From: Nitrospirota bacterium
GTDB taxonomy: Bacteria; Nitrospirota; Nitrospiria; SBBL01; JAADHI01
NCBI GenBank assembly: GCA_029261155.1
Contig: JAJDBW010000047.1
Span: 124,001-188,000 of the forward strand
Reading direction: 5' to 3'
DNA length: 64,000 nt
Shown here: piece by piece, positions 52,396 through 62,217 of the stretch
Layout of the letters: each line of letters starts with the position of its first letter
Numbering within the stretch: the stretch's first letter is position 1
The notes under the pieces: generated by a model
Database searches by the model: none
What the model was told of the DNA's origin: nothing
Seen by the model: only the letters and a program-made list of their open reading frames with translations
Made by a program: the position numbers and the translations under genes

Positions 52396-52881
52396 TTACT
52401 GGGCGAGGGCTTCCTCAAGGGCCTGGATTAGGGCTTCCGAATCTGGGGCTGTTTTTGGGGGGAACCTTTGAATCACATGGCCTTGTTTGTCGATTAAAAA
52501 TTTTTCGAAATTCCATGTAATATCTCCAGGGAAAGCCGCTTCACTTCCCGCCAGAAAAGCATAGAGTGAATGACGCCTTTTGCCGTTGACTTCAATTTTG
52601 GTGGTGAGCGGAAAAGTCACATGATATTGGTTGTCGCAAAAAGATCGGATTTCCGATGGGCTTCCTGGTTCTTGTCCGGCGAACTGGTTGCAAGGCAGTC
52701 CAATAATCTGAAAGCCTTGCGCGCCAAAACGATCGACGAGTTTTTGCAAGGCGTCGTATTGCGGTGTTAAGCCGCATTTGCTGGCGACATTCACCAATAA
52801 AAGGACCTTCCCTCTGTACTGTGAAAAGGCCATGGGTTTTCCTTCGAGGTCATTTAAATTAAAGTCGTAGACTGTATTCAT
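52396..52881 (-). CDS. Glutathione peroxidase family thiol peroxidase
   Basis: The 161-residue protein has the GPx pattern NVASKCGLTPQYDALQKLV with the peroxidatic Cys (a cysteine rather than selenocysteine), the LPCNQFAGQEPG motif with Gln, and ITWNFEKFLIDKQGHV with Trp and Asn of the catalytic tetrad. The second cysteine in LPCNQF fits the thioredoxin-dependent group. It removes hydrogen and lipid hydroperoxides. The length is typical. Confidence 0.95.
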   Translation of the reverse strand: MNTVYDFNLNDLEGKPMAFSQYRGKVLLLVNVASKCGLTPQYDALQKLVDRFGAQGFQIIGLPCNQFAGQEPGSPSEIRSFCDNQYHVTFPLTTKIEVNGKRRHSLYAFLAGSEAAFPGDITWNFEKFLIDKQGHVIQRFPPKTAPDSEALIQALEEALAQ

Positions 52882-52930
52882 GTGTTCTCCTATGACGAAA
52901 AGGCCTGAGGCTTCGTTTCCTTTTTATGCT

Positions 52931-53737
52931 TTATGGGTTCTTCAGCTTTATGACGCGCCGGGCTTGGTCTTGGATGAGAAAACACTCAATGACCGTCGCC
53001 TTGCCTAAACAGCTATTGTATGTTTCTGCGCTCGACAAGGTTTGAAGGCGATCGAGCGTGGGTTTGGAGAGTTCCTCCTCTGCCCGCTCCAGGCTTTGCG
53101 CGGCGTACCAACGTGCACCCCAGTCCGCATCTTCGAGCGCCGTCGCCAGGGCTGTTTGCATGGCGTTTGTCGGGGTCATCGGAAGGCTTTCTCCCACGAC
53201 GATATCCCATTGAAAGCGCTCTTCCGTTTCGCGAAGAAATTCCAATCGAATGGGGGTGATACTGTCTTGGCGAATGTCGAGATGAAACCGCGGTGGCGAG
53301 CCGTCGAGTGTGGTTCTCGGCAAGAGACGGATGATAAAGTCGAAGGACCCGGGGCGATGCGCGACACGCAGGCGTTTGACTCTGGAGGGGGAGCGAATGG
53401 TGTCTGCGACTTGGCGTCCCAAGGACAGCTGCGCCACATGTGTTTCCTGGCCGTCTTTTTCCCTGTAGATGGCCCAACCCGCAATACACTGGCTACAATA
53501 AATTTCAATATAACCCTTGGGGCTGTCTGCGGGCAATGCATCGTGAACAATGCGCGACGGCGCCGTTGTGCAGGCCCCGAGCAAGATTGAAAGAGCCATG
53601 ATGATATACGTTTGAATTCTGTTGGCGCTTGGCCTTTCATCGCACCGTCTTTTTCTTGACCTTCTCCGCAAAATCAGGCCAAAGCAAAAGCATAGAGGCG
53701 TACCGAGGTGCTTGCGTCTTCCGTATTCTAGGCTCAT
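52931..53737 (-). CDS. Putative lipoprotein of unknown function
   Basis: I do not recognise the family. The reading frame has a lipobox-like sequence LLGAC-TT (Cys at about residue 56 of the 268), preceded by only a short hydrophobic run, and a long basic stretch upstream (RRRSRKRR). The true start may be nearer the ATG at 53599 or an alternative codon just before it. The mature part has YIEIYCSQCIAGWAIYREKDG with a C-x-x-C, a beta-rich middle and a HEAT-like helical segment (ALEDADWGARWYAAQSLERA). It is 7 bases downstream of a PHP phosphatase gene. Confidence 0.6.
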   Translation of the reverse strand: MSLEYGRRKHLGTPLCFCFGLILRRRSRKRRCDERPSANRIQTYIIMALSILLGACTTAPSRIVHDALPADSPKGYIEIYCSQCIAGWAIYREKDGQETHVAQLSLGRQVADTIRSPSRVKRLRVAHRPGSFDFIIRLLPRTTLDGSPPRFHLDIRQDSITPIRLEFLRETEERFQWDIVVGESLPMTPTNAMQTALATALEDADWGARWYAAQSLERAEEELSKPTLDRLQTLSSAETYNSCLGKATVIECFLIQDQARRVIKLKNP

Positions 53738-53744
53738 CGCTACC

Positions 53745-54536
53745 TTAAGCTAGGTTTTTTAAGGTCGAGATCACTTCTAAATTTAGGGATTCGGCCAAGC
53801 GCCGCCCATCCGCCATATTGGAAAGGACATGTTCGGGGTGATGGGCGTCGGCGTTGCAAATGACCTGGATGCGATAGTTGGCCGCCATTTCCCAAAAGGG
53901 CCGCCAGGGATAACGTGCGCGTTCTCCACCTTCCGGCGTGGAACGCCACGATTTACGAAATCCGTTTCCGTTGATCTCCAAGGGCGTACCCGTGGCTTCA
54001 GCGGCTTCGAGGATGTCTCGCGTGCAGGCTTCCAGGTCGGGCGTCCAACGGTCGTTGCTACAGCCGAAGAGGTCGGGATGGGCAATGAAGGCGAAGAGGC
54101 CCGTTTCCATCATGTTCACCAGATAGGCACTATAGGCCGACAAGGTTTCGGGTGTGTTGAGGGCCTCGAAGGAATTAAGCCATTCTCCATTCAAAGGGGT
54201 ATAGTGCGCCGCGCCGATGAGGTAATCGAATTGCCGCTCGCCAAGGAGTTCGTCTTGAAGGTAGCTGTGATAAACGGCGTCGTATTCGCATTCCATGCCT
54301 TTAAAAATGTCCATCTGGGGCAAGGCGGTTCTGGCTGCATCGACCGCCTGCTCGTATTCGTCCAGCTGATCGAAAGGCATGCGAACCTCGGGCCAACGAT
54401 TATCGGGCCAGGCCACATGGTCGGAGATTCCCAAGGCTAAGCTCCCTTGGTTATAGGCCGCTTGGGCAAAATCGAGGACATCGCCCGTTGCATGCTTGCA
54501 TCGATAAGTGTGGGTATGGAAATTGATCGCGTCCAC
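53745..54536 (-). CDS. PHP domain phosphoesterase (histidinol-phosphatase-like)
   Basis: The 263-residue protein shows the PHP metal-binding motifs in order: FHTHTYRCKHATGDV, GISDHV, GMECEYD, LIGAAHYTP, FIAHPDLFG and CNADAHHPEHV. This order fits HisK-type histidinol-phosphatases and related phosphoesterases. Since no his genes surround it, the substrate is uncertain. It is followed after 7 bases by the putative lipoprotein gene. Confidence 0.88.
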   Translation of the reverse strand: MDAINFHTHTYRCKHATGDVLDFAQAAYNQGSLALGISDHVAWPDNRWPEVRMPFDQLDEYEQAVDAARTALPQMDIFKGMECEYDAVYHSYLQDELLGERQFDYLIGAAHYTPLNGEWLNSFEALNTPETLSAYSAYLVNMMETGLFAFIAHPDLFGCSNDRWTPDLEACTRDILEAAEATGTPLEINGNGFRKSWRSTPEGGERARYPWRPFWEMAANYRIQVICNADAHHPEHVLSNMADGRRLAESLNLEVISTLKNLA

Positions 54537-54807
54537 TATTCTTAAGCCCTTAACAAGGCGCGGGTACTGGCCGCGGAAACCTTAAAAACAAGGATCGGGT
54601 TTAGATAAGCAAGCGGTCTTGAGCCCTGCACACCACAAGATTGTAGGTGGGTGCTATCGGGATATGTTCTAGGGGCATCTTATCAGTCTGCTTGAGATAG
54701 ATCAAATGCCAAAGAGTGTTGTTTTCAGGTGTTCTATTCTAGAGCTAAAATTGATTGCTAGACCACAGAGAGGAAAGGGCGGCGATGGGGCTTTGCCGGC
54801 CGAGGCG

Positions 54808-57800
54808 CTAGCTTCCGAGCAGGAAATCGAAATCTGTCTTCGAGATGGCCTGTCCGCGTCCGACTTTCTCCGCCCCCGACATGACGGTTTCGTAAAGCGC
54901 AAGCTTTTTCTTTTTGAGAAACATCATTTTTTCTTCGATGGTGTGTCGCATAAGAATGCGCGTGATCGAGACCGTCCGCTTTTGGCCGATACGATGTGCC
55001 CGGTCGGAGGCTTGATTTTCGACGGCGGGATTCCACCAAGGATCAAGATGAAAGACATAGGTCGCCTTTGTTAGGTTCAAGCCCTGTCCCCCGGCCTTGA
55101 GGCTGAGCAGAAAAACGGCGGGACTTTTGCTTTCCTGAAAGTTCATCACGTGTTCTTTCCGTTTTGGCGTCGGCGTTGAACCGTCGAGTCGAAAATAAGG
55201 AAGGCCGCTTGGACTCAAATCTTCTTCCAGAAGATCGAGACCGCTTGTAAACTGAGAGAAAACCAATGCGCTATGGCCTTCCGCAAACAATTCTTCCAAT
55301 TGTTTGACCAAGAACTTCATCTTGGGCGAATGTTGGCTGCGGTTTTCGGTGTCGCCGTCGATCAAGTGGGTGGAGACGCAAAGCTGCCGCAGTTTTAAAA
55401 TCGCGGTTAAGGCGATGAGCTTGGCTTGCGCATCGCTTTTTTGTTCATAAGCGTCCTGGATTTTAGAGCGAATACTTGCCACTGTTTTTTGATACAGCCC
55501 TTTTTGTCTTGGGCTTAACTCCAGATAGATGTCGGTTTCGATCTTGGGTGGCAGTTCTTTCAAGATCGCCTCTTTAACGCGCCTTAATACGAAAGGCCGG
55601 CTGCGTTGAATTAAAATGTCGAGCATGGGCGAATCTGTTTTCTTGATCTGTGTTTTAAAATCCTTGTAATCTCCCAGCAAGCCCGGCAGACAAAGATCGA
55701 TGAGGGAGTAGTATTCCCCGATGTGGTTTTCCAGGGGCGTTCCAGTGACCACCATCTTGAAGCGGCCTCGCAGTTGCCGAACGGCACCGGTGACGGCGGC
55801 GTAGAGGTTTTTGACTGCCTGTGCTTCATCGAAAATAATTACGTGAAAGGAGATTTTATTTAATTGATCGATGTCCCGGCGAACAAGGGAGTAGGTGGTT
55901 AACACCAGGTCGGCTCCTTTAAAATCGAGCGTCCGATCTTTGCCGACGTAGTGTGCGATTTTTAATTTGGGATAAAAACGCGCGATTTCGTTTTCCCAAT
56001 TAAACAGGAGGCTGGGCGGGACGACGATCAAGTGGGGCCCTACCAGATTCCGGTCGGGCGCCGCCACAATTTTTTCTTTGATGGCAGCCAAAAGCGAAAG
56101 GGCTTGGATGGTCTTCCCCAGACCCATATCATCCGCCAAGCAGGCCCCGAAGCGATGACGGTATAAAAAAGCCAGCCAGTCGAGCCCTTCTTGTTGGTAG
56201 GGCCGGAGTTTGGCTTGGAGGTGCCTAGGGGCGGCGAGCGGATCTATTTTTTCGAATTCCGTGAGGCCTTTCATCAGCGCCTCATCTTCATCGGCGAGGG
56301 TAATACGCACACCCTCTTTTCTTAGGCCAATCCAGTCGAGGATTTGAAGGTTCGGTACGCGGACGACTTCCTTTTTGCTTCGGTCGGTTTTCCCGGACCG
56401 TTTGTAAATCATGGAAAGCGTCTTCAATATATTTTGCGTCTGCGCATCGACAATTTGGATAGTGCCGTCCCGCTCGACTCGCCCTTGTTGCTGCAGTAAC
56501 TCGCGCCAGACCGATTCGTCTACCAAAACCCCATCGGCCCGAATTTCGGGCTTAATCTCGAACCAGTCGATCCCTGAGGCGCGCCGGGCATCGAAAGAAA
56601 AATCCCACTCGGCGCTCGCCACGGGTTTACCGTCATAGGACAATTCAATGCCGGCAGCCTTTAGGGTCGCATAAAGGTGGGGAAGTTGTTCGGAGAGGGC
56701 GGATGCCGGGAGCGTCATTTCATTGTGTTTGATCATATCTTTGAAGATTTTTGGGCCGAAGAGGGTAAAAGGAATGCGATAGAGTGCGGCCTCTTTTTGT
56801 TTGTCGTTCTCGGCGATGGCCCATCCGGATTGTCCCAGCCAGAGCCGAACATCATTTTCAATGAAGGCCATAAAATATCGCTTCAAGAGATCCCGCGCCG
56901 CGCTCTTGGTGGTGTATTGAACGAAATCGCCGTTTGAGAGGGCTTTCCGAATGGCCTTGGTCTCTTCTCCTTTTTTACATTGCGCTATTAGTTCGAAAAA
57001 GGTTGAACAGAGGTGGGCCTGACGCTTCAAGGCTTTTAAGGGAGAAGGGAGTTTGTTGTCGTTGATTGCGCTGAAAAAACCGAAGGTTGGGGCCGAGGTT
57101 TCTCCCCATACCGTATCCAAGCCGCATTCTGCCCTCAAGCTTAGTTGGTCTTCTGAAATGGGCGTGAGGCTGAGGCGGTAGCGATGTTGTCCTTTTGTCG
57201 GGAAGGTTTTGCGTCCTTCGAACGTAAATTCGAGTGTCTTAAGTATGTCGTCTAGGGTGTCTTGGGTGAAATTGAATTGAAAGGATTGGAAGGTCTTTTT
57301 CGAGATGCGGAAATGACGGTTTCGGGCGACCCAAGTCTGTTGTTTTTGCCAGTGTCCCTCCAAATCGTTAAGGCTGAGGGCCGCGGGCTTAAAGCAACGG
57401 TCAATTTTGTCGAAGAGTCGCCAGCCTTCGGTTTTAATCGCCCGCCCGAGGGTGCCCGTTTGCGTATCGGCGACATGGTCCCAAAAACGTTCGAGGTCTT
57501 CGACGACGGCGTTGTCGCGAAGGCAGAGGGCTTGAAGATCGACGGCGTCATCGAAAGCATGCAAGGCGGTTTTTGTGTGATAAAGGCGGGCGGGGTCCCA
57601 TTGAAGGGGAATCGGCCCTGAAGAAGATAAAAAGACCAGCGGCGTTCGGTTTCCAAATTGCTTGAGATAAGTGATGAAGCGTTCCTGGAGCGATCGATCG
57701 GAAAAATAACGATAGGTGAAAACGGACAGCCCTTCGGGTAAATTGACAGGCGAGTTCATGACTCTGCCGTTTTTTCGGATATAAATTGAGGGGTAGTCGT

Positions 57801-58293
57801 CGATCGATTCGATCACCACTTGATAATCCTGATCCGCGGTCGGACCAAGCGCAGCGGACACAGGGTCTTCGTCGCCTGCTGGAGATCGTTCTCCAAAGAG
57901 GCTGAGACCTAAGTTCCGAAGCCGCTTCCGGTCATGGTCGACTTGATGGTATCGTTTTGGCGAAAGGAGATTCAGGATGGTGATAAGCGCGCAAATCACA
58001 TGCTTGCACTGAAATTTGGGCCCCCATGTGGGGCAGTCGCAGGTGGTTTGAAGCGCGGGTCCTTCCATGGAAAGGCTGACGGTATAAGGTGCATCGTTGC
58101 GCAAGGACAAGGAGGCTTGCAGCAGGGTTTTGTCCGTGTTCCATGAGAAATCTTGAAGCCGTTCTTCTCGATAGGCATTGAAGCCACGGAGAAAAAACGC
58201 TTTCGAGGTAATGAGGTAGAGCGTACTAGGTTGGAGGGCTTTTAGACGTGTAAGGATCTCCGGATCCTTGGAGGAGTGTGCCCGTTTCTTCAT
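54808..58293 (-). CDS. SWIM zinc-finger SNF2-family helicase
   Basis: This 1161-residue protein combines a SWIM zinc finger near the N-terminus (CDCPTWGPKFQCKHVICAL, C-x-C...C-x-H), a long central SNF2-associated region, and a C-terminal helicase core. The core shows ADDMGLGKTIQ (Walker A), FDEAQAVKN (DEAQ box), VTGTPLENH, LVFSQFTSG and RAHRIGQKRTVSI. It is a DNA-translocating ATPase of the Rad54/RapA superfamily, likely acting in DNA repair or chromosome-protein remodelling. The length and order are standard for bacterial SWIM-SNF2 proteins. It is followed by hflC in the direction opposite to transcription order, 17 bases apart. Confidence 0.94.
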   Translation of the reverse strand: MKKRAHSSKDPEILTRLKALQPSTLYLITSKAFFLRGFNAYREERLQDFSWNTDKTLLQASLSLRNDAPYTVSLSMEGPALQTTCDCPTWGPKFQCKHVICALITILNLLSPKRYHQVDHDRKRLRNLGLSLFGERSPAGDEDPVSAALGPTADQDYQVVIESIDDYPSIYIRKNGRVMNSPVNLPEGLSVFTYRYFSDRSLQERFITYLKQFGNRTPLVFLSSSGPIPLQWDPARLYHTKTALHAFDDAVDLQALCLRDNAVVEDLERFWDHVADTQTGTLGRAIKTEGWRLFDKIDRCFKPAALSLNDLEGHWQKQQTWVARNRHFRISKKTFQSFQFNFTQDTLDDILKTLEFTFEGRKTFPTKGQHRYRLSLTPISEDQLSLRAECGLDTVWGETSAPTFGFFSAINDNKLPSPLKALKRQAHLCSTFFELIAQCKKGEETKAIRKALSNGDFVQYTTKSAARDLLKRYFMAFIENDVRLWLGQSGWAIAENDKQKEAALYRIPFTLFGPKIFKDMIKHNEMTLPASALSEQLPHLYATLKAAGIELSYDGKPVASAEWDFSFDARRASGIDWFEIKPEIRADGVLVDESVWRELLQQQGRVERDGTIQIVDAQTQNILKTLSMIYKRSGKTDRSKKEVVRVPNLQILDWIGLRKEGVRITLADEDEALMKGLTEFEKIDPLAAPRHLQAKLRPYQQEGLDWLAFLYRHRFGACLADDMGLGKTIQALSLLAAIKEKIVAAPDRNLVGPHLIVVPPSLLFNWENEIARFYPKLKIAHYVGKDRTLDFKGADLVLTTYSLVRRDIDQLNKISFHVIIFDEAQAVKNLYAAVTGAVRQLRGRFKMVVTGTPLENHIGEYYSLIDLCLPGLLGDYKDFKTQIKKTDSPMLDILIQRSRPFVLRRVKEAILKELPPKIETDIYLELSPRQKGLYQKTVASIRSKIQDAYEQKSDAQAKLIALTAILKLRQLCVSTHLIDGDTENRSQHSPKMKFLVKQLEELFAEGHSALVFSQFTSGLDLLEEDLSPSGLPYFRLDGSTPTPKRKEHVMNFQESKSPAVFLLSLKAGGQGLNLTKATYVFHLDPWWNPAVENQASDRAHRIGQKRTVSITRILMRHTIEEKMMFLKKKKLALYETVMSGAEKVGRGQAISKTDFDFLLGS

Positions 58294-58310
58294 GAGGATG
58301 CCGGGGAAGT

Positions 58311-59174
58311 TTACTTATTTTGCTGGATGAACTTGAAGAATTCGGATTCCGGTGTAATGACTAACATGGTGTCTTTCACAAAGACTTTACGATAGGCTTC
58401 CATGGAGCGCATAAAATCAAAAAACTTCGGGTCTTTCCCGTAGGCTTGGGCATAGATCCGAAAGGCCTGTGCATCGCCTTCGCCCATTAATTCCTGCTCT
58501 CTTTTATAGGCCTCGGCGAGCAGGATTTCGCGTTCCTTTTCGGCTTCGGAGCGAATTTTTTGGGCTTCCTCCTCCCCTTCCGAACGATAGCGCTTGGCCT
58601 CGCGTCCACGCTCAGCCTGCATGCGCGTGAAGACCGCCTTTTCGTTTTGCTCTGGTAAGTCGGCCCGCTTGATGCGGACATCCTTAATTTCGATGCCGTA
58701 TTCCAAGGCCTTTTCGTTGGCGATTCGAGTAACCGTGGCCATGATATCCGAACGGTTTTTGGAGATGATTTCAGAGAGGTCGTGCTGGCCGAGATCCACG
58801 CGCAATTCCGAATAGATGATGTCGTCCAATCGCGCCCGCGCGGCCTCTTCGGTACGGAAGGCTTCATAAAAACGGAGCGGTGCAACAATACGCCACTTTG
58901 CGTAGTTGTCGATCACGAGGGTCTTTTTGTCTCGCGTGACGACGTCCTGCGGCTCCGAATCGTAATCAAGCAGGCGCTTGTCAAACTTGATCACATCTTG
59001 AATAAAGGGAATTTTGAATTGTAGGCCCGGTTCGGTGATGGTTCGGACCGGCTTTCCTAACTGGACGACAATGGCGGTTTGAATGATATCGACGACGAAG
59101 AAGGGCGAGGCACCGACTAATACCAAAACCAAGAGGACTAAGACGATAATGCCACCGAGACGGAGCTTATTCAT
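58311..59174 (-). CDS. hflC: HflC, SPFH-domain modulator of FtsH protease
   Basis: The 287-residue inner-membrane protein has one N-terminal membrane helix (about 5-27) and a band-7/SPFH domain (VQLGKPVRTITEPGLQFKIPFIQ, VDLGQHDLSEIIS, GIEIKDVRIKRADLPEQN), then a coiled coil (SEGEEEAQKIRSEAEKEREI). With HflK it forms a large periplasmic cage around FtsH. It overlaps hflK by four bases (ATGA at 59171-59174), the usual order. Confidence 0.95.
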   Translation of the reverse strand: MNKLRLGGIIVLVLLVLVLVGASPFFVVDIIQTAIVVQLGKPVRTITEPGLQFKIPFIQDVIKFDKRLLDYDSEPQDVVTRDKKTLVIDNYAKWRIVAPLRFYEAFRTEEAARARLDDIIYSELRVDLGQHDLSEIISKNRSDIMATVTRIANEKALEYGIEIKDVRIKRADLPEQNEKAVFTRMQAERGREAKRYRSEGEEEAQKIRSEAEKEREILLAEAYKREQELMGEGDAQAFRIYAQAYGKDPKFFDFMRSMEAYRKVFVKDTMLVITPESEFFKFIQQNK

Positions 59175-60211
59175 TTTGCCCCCTTTCGGAGGACATCGGC
59201 AAGGCCGCCCTGCGCTAGCGGAAGATGGGGCAGCATGTTCGCGCCAATTTGTTTATCGATGATCACTTTTTGGATATCTCCACTTAAGACCGTTTCCATG
59301 GTTTCAATGTAAATTCGTTTTCGAATAATTTCCTCGCTTTGCTTATATTCCTTCAAGGTCTTTAAAAAGCGGTCAGCCTCGCCTTCCGCCCGTCGCACCC
59401 GTGCTTCGGAATAGGCCTGGGCTTCGTTGATCAGCTGTGCTGCCTGTCCCTTTGCCTTCGGCATGATGTCATTTCGGTAGCCTTGGGAGTCGTTAATGAG
59501 TTTCTCTTTGTCTTCTTTTGCGCTGGCGACGTCCTTGAATGCGGCTTCGACCGCCTGAGGGGGGTTGACGTCCTGAAGCTGTACCGCCGTAATTTGAACG
59601 CCGGATTCGTATTCGTCGAGTATGCCTTGGAGCAGGTCTTGTGTTTCTTGCTGAATCCTGGCCTTGCCCACCGTGAGGGCTTCGTCGATTTTGCTTTCTC
59701 CGATGGTTTGCCGGATAGAGGCCTCAGCGCCGTCTTTGATGGTTTCTCCGATTCCCTCGACCTTAAAAAGAAAGTCTTGTGCATCTTTGATTCTAAATTG
59801 GATGATCAGCTGAATGGCGACAATATTTTCGTCTCCGGTCACCATCAAGGCTTCTTCCGGAACGGTTTGGGTGGTGCCGCCGCGAAGGGTCCGAAAACCG
59901 AGTTCGATTCTGTGCAACTTGGTGACCTTTGGAAGGAGGACATCTTCGATCATGGGTATTTTTAAGTGAGGCCCGGGGCCGGAGATGCGCACCACCTCAC
60001 CGAAACGGAGGACAACGCCTTGTTCGTCCGGCGCAACGATGTAGAAGCCCTTCCAAATAAAAAGGACGACGAGGACAAGCAGCAGGATGGGTTTCCAACC
60101 TTTAAAAGTCGGGGTGCCCGGACGTTTATTGAACATTTTTTGGAATTCTTGAATGATCTTCGCGATGGGATCTTCCATATTCCCACCGGGTCCTCTAGGT
60201 TCCCATGACAT
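59171..60211 (-). CDS. hflK: HflK, SPFH-domain modulator of FtsH protease
   Basis: From ATG 60211 the 346-residue protein starts with the typical MSWEPRGPGG, a short cytoplasmic head with NKRPGTPTFKGWK, a membrane helix (about 43-60), and the SPFH domain with DEQGVVLRFGEVVRISGPGP and IQLIIQFRIKDAQDFLF. The coiled coil contains AQAYSEARVRRAEGEADRFL. A start at 60271 would add 20 residues not seen in the family. A weak promoter (TTGACC at 60299-60294, TACTGT at 60275-60270) lies upstream. Confidence 0.95.
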   Translation of the reverse strand: MSWEPRGPGGNMEDPIAKIIQEFQKMFNKRPGTPTFKGWKPILLLVLVVLFIWKGFYIVAPDEQGVVLRFGEVVRISGPGPHLKIPMIEDVLLPKVTKLHRIELGFRTLRGGTTQTVPEEALMVTGDENIVAIQLIIQFRIKDAQDFLFKVEGIGETIKDGAEASIRQTIGESKIDEALTVGKARIQQETQDLLQGILDEYESGVQITAVQLQDVNPPQAVEAAFKDVASAKEDKEKLINDSQGYRNDIMPKAKGQAAQLINEAQAYSEARVRRAEGEADRFLKTLKEYKQSEEIIRKRIYIETMETVLSGDIQKVIIDKQIGANMLPHLPLAQGGLADVLRKGAK

Positions 60212-60523
60212 CGCTAATACCTTTACTGAGAATGAATTGGGTTTGGATGAAAATGAATTGATGTCATTCACAGTATCATCTCTTCTTCATGGAGGTCAAC
60301 TCCTCGGACACATCGCGCCGGTCGGGCCGTGTCGACTGGTATCACACCGTCGAGATTTTTTAAGGTGTTTCGTGCGTTTTGGTTTTATTGTGTCTTGGAG
60401 TCCATTATAGATGACCCCATGGAAAATATACCCTGATTCCTGTTATGATAGGGCCAATCTCCGTGGAGAATATTGAAGCGGGGTCTGTCTTATTTTATTA
60501 CTAGAACGAGGAGCGTTAAACCC

Positions 60524-61165
60524 ATGAAACCCGGTTTTTTCTTGGCGATTCTTTTAACGAGTTCGTTGGCCTTTTTGCCTCCGGAAGGCGTTTCGTCGAT
60601 CTCGCTTGACCGGGGCGAGACCATTATTCTGGAAGATTTCACACACTTTGGGGACAACGGCCTCCCACTGGGGTGGAAGGCCCAACGGGAAAATCCGGCG
60701 GCCCGAGAGATCTACAGCGTCTTAAAAGAAGCCAACCAACATTATCTTCATGCCAATGGTCAAGCCAATCGCATTTTTAAAAAGATGAAGTGGAATCCCA
60801 ACGAATACCCCTATATTACTTGGCGATGGCGCATGCTCAAGGTGCCGGACGATCCCCAAAAAGAAAAGAGCGCGAGTCTCTATATTTCATTAGGCCGAGA
60901 CCCCATCGGGATTCCCAAAATTACAAAATATGCCTGGAGCAGTAATCAAAAGGCGGGATCGGAAATTTCCGGCGGTTTTTTCCGGCCGACGACCATTATC
61001 TTACGCAGTGGTCCACCCGAAACCGGCGAATGGGTCACGGAAACGCTCAATGTCCTCGAAGACCACCGGCGTCTGCACAATGAAGATCCGCCGGACGAGG
61101 CCTACGGCATTGGCATTCTCACGACACTCGAGGCGGAATTCGCAGAAATTATCGCCCATAAGTGA
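60524..61165 (+). CDS. DUF3047 domain protein, exported
   Basis: The protein (213 residues from ATG 60524, GAGGAG ten bases upstream) has a signal peptide (FFLAILLTSSLAFL). A DUF3047 domain follows with LEDFTHFGDNGLPLGWKAQR, YPYITWRWRMLKVPDD, ASLYISLGRDPIGIPKITKYAWS and YGIGILTTLEAEFAEIIAHK. These jelly-roll-like proteins are periplasmic and uncharacterised. The gene is divergent from hflK and precedes an ion exchanger gene. Confidence 0.85.
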   Translation: MKPGFFLAILLTSSLAFLPPEGVSSISLDRGETIILEDFTHFGDNGLPLGWKAQRENPAAREIYSVLKEANQHYLHANGQANRIFKKMKWNPNEYPYITWRWRMLKVPDDPQKEKSASLYISLGRDPIGIPKITKYAWSSNQKAGSEISGGFFRPTTIILRSGPPETGEWVTETLNVLEDHRRLHNEDPPDEAYGIGILTTLEAEFAEIIAHK

Positions 61166-61256
61166 AGGGCGTCTTTTCTCTGGCCTTCGAAGGGAAACTC
61201 ACGCAAACACATGACGCCGTTCCGCGGGCAGCGAACGAAGTGGGGAGCGCGACGCC

Positions 61257-62204
61257 TTGATTGAAAGCGTCTACATCCTCATCGGATTGGTGTTCCTGAC
61301 TGTCGGCGCGGAGGCCATGGTCTCCGGCGCTTCCCAGCTCGCCATCGGTTGGGGGATTCGGCCCATGGTTGTGGGCTTAACCATCGTCGCCTTTGGGACC
61401 TCGGCACCGGAAATGGCCGTCAGTCTCTCCGCCGGTCTTTCCGGCCAAGGGGATATTGCGATCGGCAACGTGGTCGGAAGCAATATCAGCAACATTGGCC
61501 TGGTCTTGGGCCTCGCCGCACTGATTCGCCCTCTTTCCGTTCAACTCCGCCTGATTCGTTTTGAAGTGCCTTTCCTTATCGCCGTCAGCGCACTGCTCTA
61601 TGCCTTTGCCTTCATGGGTGTCATTCCGCGTTGGTGCGGACTCCTTCTTTTTATGGGGCTGATCGCCTACCTCGTGTTGCTTTACCGCTGGTCGCTCAGC
61701 GAGGGTGGAGGCCTTGACGAAAATAAGATTCAGACTGGAGGCAATGCATCCAAGCCTTTTGTCCAATGGGTAAAAGTGATCGTGGGGATCACTCTCTTGG
61801 CGGGGGGCGGGCATCTCCTGGTAGACGGGGCTGTGGGTTTGGCCCGTTGGGCCGGTATTTCGGAATTGGTGATCGGATTAACAATTGTGGCTGTAGGGAC
61901 ATCGCTTCCTGAGATGGTGACTTCCCTGGTTGCCGTTTGGCGAGGGCACGGTGATCTTGCGATTGGCAATATCATCGGCAGCAATCTCTTCAATATCCTG
62001 GGTGTATTGGGTGTGACAGCCCTGGTTTCTCCCATTGCCATTCAAGGCGCGCTTACGGTTCGGGATTTTCCGGTGATGATGGGGCTGACGCTCCTCCTAT
62101 TCCCTTTGTTCCGATCCCGCTATGTTTTAAAAAGTTGGGAAGGGTTCTTACTCTTGGCCATCTACATTGTTTATACTTCCGGCTTGGTTCTGGGCTGGTT
62201 CTAA
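61257..62204 (+). CDS. Calcium/sodium antiporter (CaCA family, YrbG-like)
   Basis: The 315-residue protein has ten transmembrane helices in two homologous halves. Each half has one alpha-repeat motif: GTSAPEMAVSLSAGLSGQGDIAIGNVVGSNISNI and GTSLPEMVTSLVAVWRGHGDLAIGNIIGSNLFNI. The acidic Glu and the G-N-x-x-G-S-N segments form the cation sites. The start is TTG at 61257. It exports Ca2+ in exchange for Na+ or H+. It is convergent with the DsrE-family genes, which end 14 bases away. Confidence 0.95.
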   Translation: MIESVYILIGLVFLTVGAEAMVSGASQLAIGWGIRPMVVGLTIVAFGTSAPEMAVSLSAGLSGQGDIAIGNVVGSNISNIGLVLGLAALIRPLSVQLRLIRFEVPFLIAVSALLYAFAFMGVIPRWCGLLLFMGLIAYLVLLYRWSLSEGGGLDENKIQTGGNASKPFVQWVKVIVGITLLAGGGHLLVDGAVGLARWAGISELVIGLTIVAVGTSLPEMVTSLVAVWRGHGDLAIGNIIGSNLFNILGVLGVTALVSPIAIQGALTVRDFPVMMGLTLLLFPLFRSRYVLKSWEGFLLLAIYIVYTSGLVLGWF

Positions 62205-62217
62205 TGTTTTCCTTTTG